Source of the DNA: Bog-950 sp044225825
GTDB lineage: Bacteria; Bacteroidota; Bacteroidia; Chitinophagales; LD1
NCBI GenBank assembly: GCA_044225825.1
Contig: JBGAIB010000006.1
Span: forward strand, 1 to 64,000
Direction of reading: 5' to 3'
Length of the DNA stretch: 64,000 bases
In this document: piece after piece, positions 1 to 9,725 of the stretch
Layout of the letters: each line of letters begins with the position of its first letter
How positions within the stretch are numbered: the first letter of the stretch is position 1
Made by a program: the position numbers and the translations under genes
The notes under the pieces: generated by a model
Seen by the model: only the letters and a program-made list of their open reading frames with translations
What the model was told of the DNA's origin: nothing
The model's database searches: none

Positions 1-447
1 TCTCCAACAGGTACTACCGGTGCCACCGGCGCAACAGGCGCTACGGGTTCAACTGGTTCCACAGGAGCTACGGGCGCTACCGGCGCAACGGGCGTTGGCG
101 CCACAGGTGCTACAGGCTCAACCGGTGCAACAGGTGTAACCGGAAGTACGGGAGCCACCGGCGCAACAGGCACTGGTGCCACCGGAGCTACCGGAGCTAC
201 TGGCCATACGGGTCCAACCGGTGTAACGGGTGCCACTGGTGCTACCGGCGCAACCGGTGCAGGGGCTACTGGCCCCACCGGACCAACAGGTGCAGTTGGT
301 TCTATAGGTCCAACAGGAGCCACTGGAAGTGGCGCAACTGGTGCTACCGGTGCAACGGGTAAAACCGGTGCCACCGGACCTACCGGCGTAACCGGTTCTA
401 CAGGCGCTACCGGCGCAACTGGTGCTACCGGCAGAACGGGACCAACT
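1..447 (+). repeat. 9-bp coding minisatellite (Gly-X-Thr triplets)
   Basis: Tandem 9-bp units of the form GGN-NNN-ACN run through the collagen-like part of the gene. Most are GCx-ACx-GGx, with a few interruptions where a single Gly-X pair breaks the phase (GVG, GTG, GAG, GSG). Such tracts are prone to length change by slippage or unequal recombination. Confidence 0.85.
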
Positions 448-1248
448 TTCTCTTCGGGTATAGTTAATAACGACAATCCAGGCTCTTGTGTGCTGGCTGG
501 CTCGTATTCATTTGCGGGTGCTGCCATTCCGGATTTAGGAACATATAGTCCTACCACCACGGTATCAGGTTTGGTAGGCACTGTTTGTGCTGTAACTCTA
601 ACACTGGATATTACGCACACCTGGGATAGCGATCTGGATATTACCTTGATTAACCCTGCGGGCACTACCAGTATACCGCTAACGCAGGATCTCGGTGGTA
701 GTAACGATAACTATACCAACACCACCTTCGATGATGGTGCGGCGCTTCCAATCACTTCTGGTACTGCACCATTTACAGGCTCGTTCCAGCCGCTGTCGCC
801 TTTAAGTGCGTTAAACGGTTTAAACCCTAACGGCACCTGGACACTCCAAATTACCGACGATTCCAGTGGTGACCTTGGTACGCTCAACAACGCAACACTT
901 AATATTTACACCACGCTGGCGCCTACTTATAGCTTTGTAGGCGAAACAGTGGTGCCTATTACATCTACCAGCGATACAGTAATTATTTGGTCTACCTACT
1001 CGGCTGTAACAACAAATGCCAACGGGGTGCGCATGCGCTTAACCCGCGACCCGGCCAGCGGTTCAGCTACGGTTGGTACCGTGTTGGGTTATGCCGGTGA
1101 TCAGGCACCTGCCAACGGTTTTGTAAACGCCAGCATTATTGAGCGCGAAAAAGGCTTAACTGCCGGTAATTACTACTACAAGTTATGGATTTATGGCAGC
1201 GTAAGTTCACCAACGGTTAACTACTCGGTAGTAGCAATTAAACACTAG
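1..1248 (+). CDS. Collagen-like repeat protein with C-terminal P-domain (partial, 5' end outside window)
   Basis: The reading frame is open from base 1, so the gene starts to the left; 415 codons are visible. Bases 1-450 encode about 150 residues of Gly-X-Thr triplets (GAT, GST, GPT, GVT), the composition of bacterial collagen-like filaments. About 35 residues later, roughly bases 580-935, comes a domain with the features of a proprotein-convertase P-domain (TWDSDLDITLINP, then NPNGTWTLQITDDSSGDLG), a beta-sandwich common on secreted Bacteroidota proteins. The final 100 residues form another beta-rich segment without a recognised sorting signal. It is probably a secreted or surface stalk protein. 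A GTG at 490 is only an internal codon and not the start. The stop is at 1246-1248, 12 bases before the next gene. Confidence 0.8.
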   Translation, partial: SPTGTTGATGATGATGSTGSTGATGATGATGVGATGATGSTGATGVTGSTGATGATGTGATGATGATGHTGPTGVTGATGATGATGAGATGPTGPTGAVGSIGPTGATGSGATGATGATGKTGATGPTGVTGSTGATGATGATGRTGPTFSSGIVNNDNPGSCVLAGSYSFAGAAIPDLGTYSPTTTVSGLVGTVCAVTLTLDITHTWDSDLDITLINPAGTTSIPLTQDLGGSNDNYTNTTFDDGAALPITSGTAPFTGSFQPLSPLSALNGLNPNGTWTLQITDDSSGDLGTLNNATLNIYTTLAPTYSFVGETVVPITSTSDTVIIWSTYSAVTTNANGVRMRLTRDPASGSATVGTVLGYAGDQAPANGFVNASIIEREKGLTAGNYYYKLWIYGSVSSPTVNYSVVAIKH

Positions 1249-1260
1249 TACCGCTTTTTC

Positions 1261-2031
1261 ATGCAGGAGGTAAGTTATCGCACAAACGCACACATCCTTC
1301 CCGGCACGTATGCCCTGGTGCTGGTGCTGATGAATGCCGGCATGCTGCCTATGTTCATTGCCATCTGGCTGGGTGCCAGCGTCGGTGTGTCAATGGCGGC
1401 ACTTATCCTTCCCATGATCCTGATGGCGGCTATTGTAACCGGCCCTGCCGATTATCAATTAAATGCAACCGGCCTTAAAAGAACCATCAGCCCTTATCTG
1501 CTTAGCGCTTTGTTTGGTTATCGCAAGCGCGAAGCCTATACCTGGAATCAGGTAGCAGCTTACAAACATGGCAGCGATATGAACCGCAGCCGCGAGGAAT
1601 ATGAGTTTCTGGAATTGCAGTTTAAACCTCGTGGTAAATGGATGATGACCGACCAACAGAACAAAGAGGCTTTTAGCATTTTCCGCGACGCGTTTTTGCA
1701 AGCGGTAGAGCAATGGAATACTTCGGGAACGCTTATTGATGAGAACAGCAAACCCGCGAATGCATCTGTTGTAAAGCAACCGGAGGCAGCTTCGGTTACA
1801 GAATCGCTTACGGCAACACCTGCTCCCAGGATAGAACGCAAAAAAACCTTTTACGAAACAGGCGCTGCGAAAGTGTATTACTGGCTTATGGCTTTGATCG
1901 TAAGCGGTATCCTGGCATTTATGTGGGTTAACGGCGGCGAGGTGGGTTACACAAGTGCCTTTCGTGTTAGCTTTGTTATTTTACCGGGCATGGCCTATTT
2001 GTTTTACCGGCTCTACGGCAAAAAGAAATAA
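1261..2031 (+). CDS. Predicted membrane protein with four transmembrane segments
   Basis: This 256-residue protein has two hydrophobic segments near the N-terminus (about residues 17-36 and 42-60) and two near the C-terminus (about 207-223 and 232-250). Between them lies a soluble middle region with a Trp/Tyr-rich part and a Pro/Ala/Ser-rich linker. The arrangement resembles small membrane proteins with a PH-like or YcxB-like cytoplasmic domain, but no family is assigned with certainty. It starts 12 bases after the collagen-like gene and may be co-transcribed with it. It converges on the giant PKD gene, whose stop lies 22 bases away. The function is unknown. Confidence 0.6.
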   Translation: MQEVSYRTNAHILPGTYALVLVLMNAGMLPMFIAIWLGASVGVSMAALILPMILMAAIVTGPADYQLNATGLKRTISPYLLSALFGYRKREAYTWNQVAAYKHGSDMNRSREEYEFLELQFKPRGKWMMTDQQNKEAFSIFRDAFLQAVEQWNTSGTLIDENSKPANASVVKQPEAASVTESLTATPAPRIERKKTFYETGAAKVYYWLMALIVSGILAFMWVNGGEVGYTSAFRVSFVILPGMAYLFYRLYGKKK

Positions 2032-2053
2032 TCCATACCCGGTTCTTATATCC

Positions 2054-5000
2054 TTAGCGGATCAGGGTAACAGAACCTTTCAGCAGTTTCTCAGTAACGT
2101 TGTTCAGATAAACTACGCGCACCAGGTAAACAAATACGCCTGGGTTCAGTCGCGAGCCTTTGTAAGTGCCATCCCACTTAAAGTACATGTCATCACTCTC
2201 GTAAACCTTTTCCCCAATGCGGTCAAATATCTGCACTTCAAACTGTTTCCAGGCCTCTTTATTACCAAATATTTCAAAGTAATCGTTGGTACCGTCGCCG
2301 TTCGGTGTAAAGGCATTGGGTATAAATACCTTGGTTTCGCTGTTTACAAATAGGAAGATGCTGGCCGTATCGATACAACCTTTATCGTCTATAACAGTTA
2401 CCTGATAGATGTAATTGTTTACGGGACCTGCCTCCGGCTGCTGACAATCATCGCAACTCAGGAAATTAGCAGGTAACCACTGCCACGTAACCGGGTTGCC
2501 ATTTACAGTAGTTGGGCTCAGCGTAACCGTTTGGCCCAGCTTCACGGTATCCGAAGGATTCAGCAATACAGTAAACTTCGGCGGATCGTTCAATACCAGT
2601 TGTTCACTAACCGTGCAGCCATTCGCGTCGGTAACGGTGCAGGTGTAAGTGCCTGCGGCTAATTGCTGTGCAATAGCGGAAGTACTGCCATTGCTCCAAT
2701 TGTAAGCATAGGCCGGTGTGCCACCTGCCGGCGTAATTGTAATGGTGCCATCACTATAACCAAAACAAGTGATTTCGGTAAAGGCAGAAGTATTGGTCAA
2801 CTGCGTTGGCTCGGTTAAAATATAGGTAGCCGATCCGGTGCAACTGTGCGCATCCGTAAAATTAACGGTATACGTATTGGCAGGCATACCCGATGGATCT
2901 TCAGCGGTTCCGCCGGTGTTCCAATTGTAGCTAAACGGTGTTTGTCCGGCAGTTGGCGTAAGGTCAACACTACCATCGCTGCCGCCAAAGCACGAAATGT
3001 TAGTGGTTACACCGTTCACTGCCGGTAAGTCATACACCGTAACCTGTTGTTGGGTAGTATCCGGACAGCCATTTGCAAAGTCTGCTATCAGGGTTACCGT
3101 ATAATTACCTGCTGCGGCATACGTGTGTGTGGTATTGGTATTTACATCCGGGGCGCTGTTATCGCCAAACAACCATACAAAGCTGTTTACCGGGTAGGTA
3201 CCGGTATTGGTCGTGTTGGTGAAAGTATTGGCCACGTTTAAGCAAGCGTTGGTAGCCGTAAATAAAGCAGGTGGAATAACCTTTACGTTCACCGTGTTTA
3301 CAACGGTATCGCTGCAACCGTTGGCGGTGGTAGCAATTAATTGTGCATTGTAATTACCTGCTGCGGCATAGGTATGCGTTGGGTTCTGCGTATTGCCCGT
3401 AGCTGCATCACCAAAATTCCAGGCCCAGGCGGTTGCCAAACCTGCAGGAGTAGTACCGTCGGTAAAGTGCGTAGTGCTGCCGCTGCAAACGCTGTCGGTG
3501 GTAAAGGCGGCAACAGGGTTAGGATTTACGGTAACCGTTTTACGCACACTATCAGCGCAGCTAAAACCGTAATCCAATACCAACAGAGCCGAGTAGCTGC
3601 CCGCTGCTGCATAAGTATGTGTGGTGTTTTGCTGGATAGAAGTTGAGGCATCGCCAAAATCCCAGCTATAACCGTTGATAGTTGTATTGTAAGGGTTAGT
3701 GGTTTGGTTGGTAAATGAATTGGCATTGCCTTCGCATATAGCCGGTGCGCTAAAGTCAGGATAGCTGCCTTTAATAACCCGTATCGGATTGCTTGCGGTA
3801 TCCGCACAACCCGAGGCGGTGCTTACAATCAACTGCACGTTATAGGTGTTGCTCAACGCATAGGTATGTGTGGGAGCTTGTCCGCTCACGGCAGCCGTTC
3901 CGTCACCAAATAACCAGTTGTAGGTTAGTGCACTGCTCGAGGTGGAATTATCCAGCGGCGCGCCAACACTATCGTTACAAAGGTCGGCAATGGTAAAGCC
4001 GGCTACAGGCACTTCGTTTACATTAATGGCCTTGCTTAAGCTATCGGCACAGTTGCTGCCGTAATCCAGTACCAGCACCACATTATAGGTGCCGGAGGCA
4101 GCATAGGTATGGGCAGGATTTTGTTGCGTGCTACCCGCCGCATCGCCAAAATCCCAGGCATAAGTATTTATGGTTGTATTGTAAGGGTTCTGCGTCAGGT
4201 TGCTGAACTGTGAGGGTAAACCGGCGCATACCGAAGGCGATGAAAAGTCGATAATGGTTCCGCGGATAACATTCACCGGCTGTGTCGTACTATCGGCGCA
4301 GCCTGCGGCACTTGCCGCTACCAGTTTAATGGTGTAGCTATTGGTTAAGGCATAGGTATGGGCCGGTGCATTGCCGGTAACTGTTGCAGTGCCGTCGCCA
4401 AATGTCCAGCTATATGTAGGTGCCCCCGATGTAAAGGTGCTGTTGTTTTGCGGATGCACGGTGCTGTCGTTACATAAATCCGCCACGGTAAAGGCCGCTA
4501 CGGGCACTTCGTTTACAACAACCTGTTTCGTAAGGCTGTCGGCACATCCAAAACCATAATCCAGTTTCAGTTCGGCATTGTAAGTGCCAAAGGCTGCGTA
4601 ACTGTGCGTGGTATTTTGTGTAGCGGCTGTATTGCCATCACCAAAATCCCAGCTATAACCGTTAATAGTAGTGTTGTACGGGTTGGTGGTTTGGTCGGTA
4701 AAGTTGCTGGTACTACCTGCACAAACTGCAGGTGCATTAAAGTTTATAAGCGTGCCACGTATAACGCGCACAGGGTTAGTAGCCGTATCAGCGCAACCGG
4801 CTGCGCTGGTCGCAATTAATTGCAGCGTGTAGTTGTTACTTAGCGCGTAGGTATGCGCAGGCGCATTGCCTGTTACAGAAGCAGTACCATCGCCAAAAGT
4901 CCAGCTATAGGTTGGCGCAGCCGCCGAAAACGTTGAGTTGTTTTGTGGATGCACGGTGCTGTCGTTACACAAATCAGCAACGGTAAAGGCCGCAACCGGC

Positions 5001-7996
5001 ACTTCGTTCACTACTACCTGTTTGCTTAAGCTGTCCATACAGCCGTTGCCATAATCCAGTTTCAGCTCCACATTGTAATTGCCAAAAGCCGCATACGTGT
5101 GGGTGGTGTTCTGCGTAGCTGCGGTATTGCCATCACCAAAATCCCAGGTGTAACCGTTGATGGTAGTGGCATACGGATTGGTCGTTAAATCGGTAAACGT
5201 ACTCGCCGCCCCCGCACAAACTGCCGGTGCCGAAAAATCAATTGTCGTTCCCCGTATTACCCGAATAGGTTTAATCACGGTATCGGCACAACTACTGTCC
5301 GATACGGCTATCAATTGTATGTTATAGTTACCCGAAAGCGCATAGGTATGCGCAGGCGCACTACCGCTGCTGGTACCGGTACCATCCCCAAAATTCCAGC
5401 TGTAAGTAGCAGTTCCGCTGCTGATGGTAGTGTTGTTGGTTGGGTTCAGTGTGCCTATATTACATAAATCTGCCGCTGTAAAATCAGCCGCCGGCGATGG
5501 GTTTACATGCACGGTTCTCGTAATGGTTTCTGTACAACTGCTGCCGTAATCGTAGGTAAGTGTTACATTGTAGTTACCCGCAGTGGCATAGGTGTGCGAA
5601 GGATTAGCACTGGTGCTGGTATTGCCATCACCAAAATCCCATGTATAACTCAGCACAGCCGAACCGCTGTTGTTTACGCTCAAATCGGTAAAGTTGCTGC
5701 TGCCGCCCAAACAGGTATTGGTGCCCACAAACTGCATGTCTGCACCAATAATTACGTTCACCCATCCTAACACCGAATCGGCACAACTGCTGCCCGAAGA
5801 AGCTACCAGTTTAACCACATATAGCCCCGATTGCGCATAATCGTGCACCGGGTTTGCATTATGGTCAATCGGTGTTCCGTCGGCAAAATCCCAGCTGTAG
5901 GTCATGCTGCCAACCGATAGGGTAGAAGTGTTTACCGGGGCCAGTATGCTATCGTTACAAACATGGTTAAAAGTAAACGCTGCGTTGGGTTGCCCGGTAA
6001 TAGTTACGGTATGTTTAATACTGTCGCCGCAGCCAATGTTATTGGTAAATGCCAATTGTACGGTATACGTGCCTGCTACCGCATATTGGTGTGTAGGCGA
6101 TGGCAGCGACGAGGTTTGCCCGTCACCAAAATCCCAATACCAGTTATAGGTATTTACCGCCGCCGTTTGCGAGGTGTTGTTGAATACCGTCACTACCCCT
6201 TCGCAGGTATTATTCACCGTAAAGCCTGCCGTATCATGGGCTACAAACAGGTAGGCTGTATCGTATCCGTAACACGAACTATTGGTTGCTGTAATGGTAA
6301 ACACGGTATCGTTGGGCACGTTTACTGTTATCGAATTGGTAGTAGCGCCGTTGCTCCAGGTAATACCTCCAATAGCAAATTGCGAGGTAGCCGTTAACAC
6401 CACACCGTTGGTAGGCACACAAAACTGGGTAGGGCCGTTTATCTGCACATTAGGGCCGCGCACCTTCACGGTGTCAATGGTCATGGTATCGCGCTTGCAG
6501 GCCGATTGCAACTCGTAAATAATCGTTATCGGATAGTCGCCATAGTTGTTATAGGTGTGGCCGGTATAAAACGTTCCCTGGGTATGGGCCGAACCATCCC
6601 CATAATCCCAATCGATATAAATAATGCGCGGGGTGTCCGGACTGTTCAACGTCATAGGCACATAATCGCCTGGGCATATAATTTGTGTAGCATCATACAC
6701 CGATAAGTGTGGTATCTGCACCTTAACACCCGCCTGGTAACCGAACGATTCGAAATCGTTGGTATAGCCATACACATAGCCTATCACACCTTCCAGCGAG
6801 TTAATGGTATGGTCTCCGAAACTTAGCGGAATATGCGCGGTAGAATACAGGTTATTTAAAGCCAGCGGCGTAAACGTACCACCGGGCAACAGGGCTCCAT
6901 CTAAGGTAATATTAGGTATATCCGAAGTTCGGGCTACCAGGTTTAAATACCAGTATTTGGTAGTGGTGCCGGTAAGCGGCAGCGTAGGAAAGGTAATGGT
7001 AGTAATGCGCTGGCTGGTCGGACTCTGCACAATCATAAACGGATCGCCTAATGTATTGCTGCCACCACCGGTATAGGCACTTCCCATGATATGTTCAATT
7101 GATACCGGGTTATTGGAGGTTATATAGTTAACAGCGGTAGAGGTAAAATCATAAAACTGCCCGGCATTGCGGGTTATGGGCGCTCCTCCGTTAATTACAA
7201 TCTGGGTGCCGTTCTGCACGGCTACAATACGGATGTGGTCAGCCTGGGGCATGCTGTATGGCACCATTACATACTCGGTGCCTAAGTTGCTGATCGGCGA
7301 CATCTGCTCATATAGGTGGTCGCAGCAGCAATCGCCGCCCACAGTGGTACATTCATTTGCCGCAAAAACCGAAAAATTCTGGTTATTGGTGCCGGTTATC
7401 CGGGTTCCGGTTAAATCGCCTGAGCTCTGCAAAAAGTAAACCTGGCCGCTATCCAGCGTTATATTAAAAGGCGCACCTGCAGGGTGCGCACCACCGGCGG
7501 CGGTAGGTGTTATGGTAATAGTGGTACCGGGGTAATTGCCTACAACCAATAATTCCGTTGGTCCACTATAACCTGTTGTGCTCGATTCGCGATAGGTGTT
7601 CAGGATATAATCGCTGCCAATCGAGTTTATGGGGGCTATAATGCTGGCATCGGCCGTGGCATAACCAAAGTTGTAGGAGAACACGCTCACACATTCGGTG
7701 GTAACCAGGTGTATGCCCTGGCTGGTAATGGCATCGTCGGTGGAACAAACCGAATTGGGCAGTGGTAAATCTATCTGGGTGGATATCCCCGGCGTTACAC
7801 TAAAGGTTTGCGACCATCCCAAACCGGAGATACTGATCCAGCCTGTGGTTGGTATATCTGTGGTTACAAACACCCTCGCAGTGTCGGTATAATAGTTCTT
7901 TGCCAAACCAAACCAAAAGTTCTTGCCTTTCGATATTTGGCCAAAGCCCAGATTCGCTAACCACAGTAAGCAAACCAGCAGGTAAAATTTCTTCAT
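2054..7996 (-). CDS. Giant PKD-repeat surface protein with T9SS type B sorting domain
   Basis: This 1980-residue protein starts with a signal peptide (MKKFYLLVCLLWLANLGFG). Residues ~22-440 resemble the IgGFc-binding-like N-terminal domain found on Bacteroidota surface proteins (GKNFWFGLAKNY). About 14 PKD domains follow, each with the WDFGDG core and HTYA strand. Two SprB-type repeats come next (ISCFGGSDGSVDLTP and ITCFGYSDGTITITP). The C-terminal ~90 residues (IPNAFTPNGDGTNDYFEI ... GVFVYLVRV) are a gliding-motility-associated C-terminal domain, the type B signal for T9SS export. It is probably an exported adhesin or gliding-type filament. No porP/sprF partner lies beside it; one is present at 45.3 kb. 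The ATG at 7994-7996 directly precedes the signal peptide. Confidence 0.88.
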   Translation of the reverse strand: MKKFYLLVCLLWLANLGFGQISKGKNFWFGLAKNYYTDTARVFVTTDIPTTGWISISGLGWSQTFSVTPGISTQIDLPLPNSVCSTDDAITSQGIHLVTTECVSVFSYNFGYATADASIIAPINSIGSDYILNTYRESSTTGYSGPTELLVVGNYPGTTITITPTAAGGAHPAGAPFNITLDSGQVYFLQSSGDLTGTRITGTNNQNFSVFAANECTTVGGDCCCDHLYEQMSPISNLGTEYVMVPYSMPQADHIRIVAVQNGTQIVINGGAPITRNAGQFYDFTSTAVNYITSNNPVSIEHIMGSAYTGGGSNTLGDPFMIVQSPTSQRITTITFPTLPLTGTTTKYWYLNLVARTSDIPNITLDGALLPGGTFTPLALNNLYSTAHIPLSFGDHTINSLEGVIGYVYGYTNDFESFGYQAGVKVQIPHLSVYDATQIICPGDYVPMTLNSPDTPRIIYIDWDYGDGSAHTQGTFYTGHTYNNYGDYPITIIYELQSACKRDTMTIDTVKVRGPNVQINGPTQFCVPTNGVVLTATSQFAIGGITWSNGATTNSITVNVPNDTVFTITATNSSCYGYDTAYLFVAHDTAGFTVNNTCEGVVTVFNNTSQTAAVNTYNWYWDFGDGQTSSLPSPTHQYAVAGTYTVQLAFTNNIGCGDSIKHTVTITGQPNAAFTFNHVCNDSILAPVNTSTLSVGSMTYSWDFADGTPIDHNANPVHDYAQSGLYVVKLVASSGSSCADSVLGWVNVIIGADMQFVGTNTCLGGSSNFTDLSVNNSGSAVLSYTWDFGDGNTSTSANPSHTYATAGNYNVTLTYDYGSSCTETITRTVHVNPSPAADFTAADLCNIGTLNPTNNTTISSGTATYSWNFGDGTGTSSGSAPAHTYALSGNYNIQLIAVSDSSCADTVIKPIRVIRGTTIDFSAPAVCAGAASTFTDLTTNPYATTINGYTWDFGDGNTAATQNTTHTYAAFGNYNVELKLDYGNGCMDSLSKQVVVNEVPVAAFTVADLCNDSTVHPQNNSTFSAAAPTYSWTFGDGTASVTGNAPAHTYALSNNYTLQLIATSAAGCADTATNPVRVIRGTLINFNAPAVCAGSTSNFTDQTTNPYNTTINGYSWDFGDGNTAATQNTTHSYAAFGTYNAELKLDYGFGCADSLTKQVVVNEVPVAAFTVADLCNDSTVHPQNNSTFTSGAPTYSWTFGDGTATVTGNAPAHTYALTNSYTIKLVAASAAGCADSTTQPVNVIRGTIIDFSSPSVCAGLPSQFSNLTQNPYNTTINTYAWDFGDAAGSTQQNPAHTYAASGTYNVVLVLDYGSNCADSLSKAINVNEVPVAGFTIADLCNDSVGAPLDNSTSSSALTYNWLFGDGTAAVSGQAPTHTYALSNTYNVQLIVSTASGCADTASNPIRVIKGSYPDFSAPAICEGNANSFTNQTTNPYNTTINGYSWDFGDASTSIQQNTTHTYAAAGSYSALLVLDYGFSCADSVRKTVTVNPNPVAAFTTDSVCSGSTTHFTDGTTPAGLATAWAWNFGDAATGNTQNPTHTYAAAGNYNAQLIATTANGCSDTVVNTVNVKVIPPALFTATNACLNVANTFTNTTNTGTYPVNSFVWLFGDNSAPDVNTNTTHTYAAAGNYTVTLIADFANGCPDTTQQQVTVYDLPAVNGVTTNISCFGGSDGSVDLTPTAGQTPFSYNWNTGGTAEDPSGMPANTYTVNFTDAHSCTGSATYILTEPTQLTNTSAFTEITCFGYSDGTITITPAGGTPAYAYNWSNGSTSAIAQQLAAGTYTCTVTDANGCTVSEQLVLNDPPKFTVLLNPSDTVKLGQTVTLSPTTVNGNPVTWQWLPANFLSCDDCQQPEAGPVNNYIYQVTVIDDKGCIDTASIFLFVNSETKVFIPNAFTPNGDGTNDYFEIFGNKEAWKQFEVQIFDRIGEKVYESDDMYFKWDGTYKGSRLNPGVFVYLVRVVYLNNVTEKLLKGSVTLIR
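3510..5500 (-). repeat. Two-domain higher-order PKD repeat inside the giant gene
   Basis: Eight consecutive ~250-bp PKD units alternate between two subtypes. One reads DFSAPAVCAG...TTINGYSWDFGDGN and ends VVVNEVP. The other reads AAFTVADLCNDS...SWTFGDGTA and ends NPVRVIRG. Like subtypes resemble each other more than their immediate neighbours, which points to duplication of pairs rather than of single domains. Confidence 0.8.
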
Positions 7997-8144
7997 GTTG
8001 AGTCGTGTCAGGGGGTGTTCTTAATGGAGTGGGAAATTATGAAAATGGTTGTATTAACCGCGATTTTTTTGAACGGTTGGTAGAATTTTTTTTCAACCGG
8101 TTAACCACAAAAGCCCGGCTTGAAAATTAGCCTATTTTCGCCCT

Positions 8145-9062
8145 ATGTATTTAATTTATCGCTATGTGTTAGTGGTGGCTATTATAGCCGGTATATGCCG
8201 GCCGCTGCTGGCACAGGATAACCTGCAGCAATCAGCCGTATGCAAGGCCTGCCGCTTTGTACCTGTGCAAAAGGCTTATAATGCATGGCTGGTTGAATTT
8301 ACCGCCTCGTATACATTTAAATTAAGTGGTGCCGATTACCAAAAGGCCGGTGATACAACCTTAAAGCAATACAACCTTGCCTTTCGCTTCCGTCGTGCCG
8401 ATAGCTCCTTTATAGATGCCAATCCCGGTTATCCGTACTGTACGGACGACAACGGTAAACTTTGTGTGCATGCAAACGAAACCCTCACCACCAGGGGCAA
8501 ACCGGTGTATACCGCCACACTTAAAATTCCGCTGGCAGCCTTTAACCTCAACAGTCGTACCGATACGCTCTATCCTGTTTTAAGCATCGAAGAAACAGAA
8601 ACTGCTACCCCGGTTGAAGTAAGAAACGGTAGTTTCCCTTTCGTGCTTGCCCCCAAACCACTGCGCAGTTACGACTTTGTATTGGATAGCCTGGAAGTGG
8701 ACACCATCGATTTTAATAACGAAATGTGGGACTACTTCTTTCTTAAAGCCTACGAAGCCGACCCCGATGTGTATTGGATGCTCGATTACGGGGCCGGGAG
8801 GATCTACGAATCGCCGGTTGTAAAAAACAGTTTCGAATACTTTGGCGACCCCGGCACCGATAGCCTGCGCCTAACCATCTGCGCCGGCGATAAGCTGCAA
8901 CTGGAGGTGCTGGACTTTGATCCCTTAAGTGCTGACGATCAAATCGGTTCCTATACCATCGACCCTGCCTTGCCGGGTATTTCGGGTTTGCACCGGTTCC
9001 GTAAAACAGCCGGTAAAATCAAATACGCTTCGTTTAGGGTAACGCCGGTAGCTGGCCCCTAA
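8145..9062 (+). CDS. Secreted protein of unknown function, possible C2-like C-terminal domain
   Basis: The 305-residue product has a signal peptide ending near LLAQ (residues 1-24). The mature protein starts with a CxxC pair (VCKACRF) and continues as two beta-rich halves. The second half (about residues 175-295) contains LEVLDFDPLSADDQIGSYTID, which recalls the acidic calcium loop of C2 domains (D-x-D...DD-x-IG). That is a resemblance by eye only. The gene is divergent from the giant PKD gene across a 148-bp spacer. A TATTTTCG element (8133-8140) close to the Bacteroidota -7 box lies just upstream of the ATG, without a convincing -33 box. Confidence 0.6.
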   Translation: MYLIYRYVLVVAIIAGICRPLLAQDNLQQSAVCKACRFVPVQKAYNAWLVEFTASYTFKLSGADYQKAGDTTLKQYNLAFRFRRADSSFIDANPGYPYCTDDNGKLCVHANETLTTRGKPVYTATLKIPLAAFNLNSRTDTLYPVLSIEETETATPVEVRNGSFPFVLAPKPLRSYDFVLDSLEVDTIDFNNEMWDYFFLKAYEADPDVYWMLDYGAGRIYESPVVKNSFEYFGDPGTDSLRLTICAGDKLQLEVLDFDPLSADDQIGSYTIDPALPGISGLHRFRKTAGKIKYASFRVTPVAGP

Positions 9063-9099
9063 CTAAACAAAACCCTGCCCCCTCCGTATATACAGGGGC

Positions 9100-9564
9100 A
9101 TGAAACATCTATACTCGGAATACTCGTTTGTGTTAAAGGCACTGGCGCTTTTGCTGATGTATTGGTTGTATTTTACCTCTATGGCCGATGCCCAGTCGGT
9201 TACCGGCAGGTGGAAAACCGCCATGGTTACCGACGTTACTGTGCCCGCAGGGGAGGACCCCGCCAAAGCCGAAACATTGAAAAAGATGTTATCCGACCTA
9301 ACCCTGCAGGTAGGTACCGATAAATCGTTCAGCAGTTTTTCGGCCAACACCCTTTTTTTGAACATCAAAAATGCCCAATGGTTGTGGGACGAAAATAAAA
9401 ACACCCTGGCCGTGGTGGATAATGCCACCCCGGGTGCGGTAAACCCCGTTCGGCTAATGACCTGGCAGGTACGCGATTTAACAGCCGAAAGCGCCGTTTT
9501 TGTGTTTACAGATGGTCAAAATCCGCTCATTACCTTCAAAATGAGCAAAACAACCGGGCAATAG
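9100..9564 (+). CDS. Small secreted protein of unknown function
   Basis: The product has 154 residues. A hydrophobic segment (about residues 10-29, VLKALALLLMYWLYFTSM) followed by ADAQS reads as a signal peptide. The mature part (VTGRWKTAMVTDVTVPAG ... SFSSFSANTLFLNIKNAQWLWDENKNTLAVVD ... ITFKMSKT) looks like a small beta-barrel of the lipocalin or 'expresses-how-a-quantity-changes' type seen in many Bacteroidota secreted proteins, but no family is certain. It lies 37 bases after the preceding secreted-protein gene on the same strand, so the two could be expressed together. Confidence 0.6.
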   Translation: MKHLYSEYSFVLKALALLLMYWLYFTSMADAQSVTGRWKTAMVTDVTVPAGEDPAKAETLKKMLSDLTLQVGTDKSFSSFSANTLFLNIKNAQWLWDENKNTLAVVDNATPGAVNPVRLMTWQVRDLTAESAVFVFTDGQNPLITFKMSKTTGQ

Positions 9565-9673
9565 CTGCCTGGCCGGAGTATTGCTTTCCCTTTGATTTTT
9601 AATAAATTAGACGCCTGTTTGCACAGGCATCCGCCATTTGGTGGATAATATGATGGCGTTTATAAAATCTCCT

Positions 9674-9704
9674 TTTGGATTTCTGATTGGTCTGATTATA
9701 TTTG
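9674..9704 (+). promoter_or_regulatory. Bacteroidota-type promoter of rplU-rpmA
   Basis: A -33 box TTTG (9674-9677), a 19-base spacer and a perfect -7 box TATATTTG (9697-9704) match the Bacteroidota consensus TTTG-N19-TAnnTTTG. The rplU ATG is 21 bases downstream. The element also settles the start: a TTG at 9702 that would extend rplU upstream lies inside the -7 box and so cannot be the translation start. Confidence 0.85.
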
Positions 9705-9725
9705 CGCTCCCAAATTTTAGAAGAG

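Noticed and set aside
2846..7439. Plus-strand open frames opposite the PKD giant gene
   Set aside because: They are repetitive shadows of the minus-strand coding sequence with no signal peptide or domain pattern of their own.
9702..9725. Upstream TTG start for rplU
   Set aside because: It lies inside the -7 promoter box and adds residues that bL21 proteins do not have.
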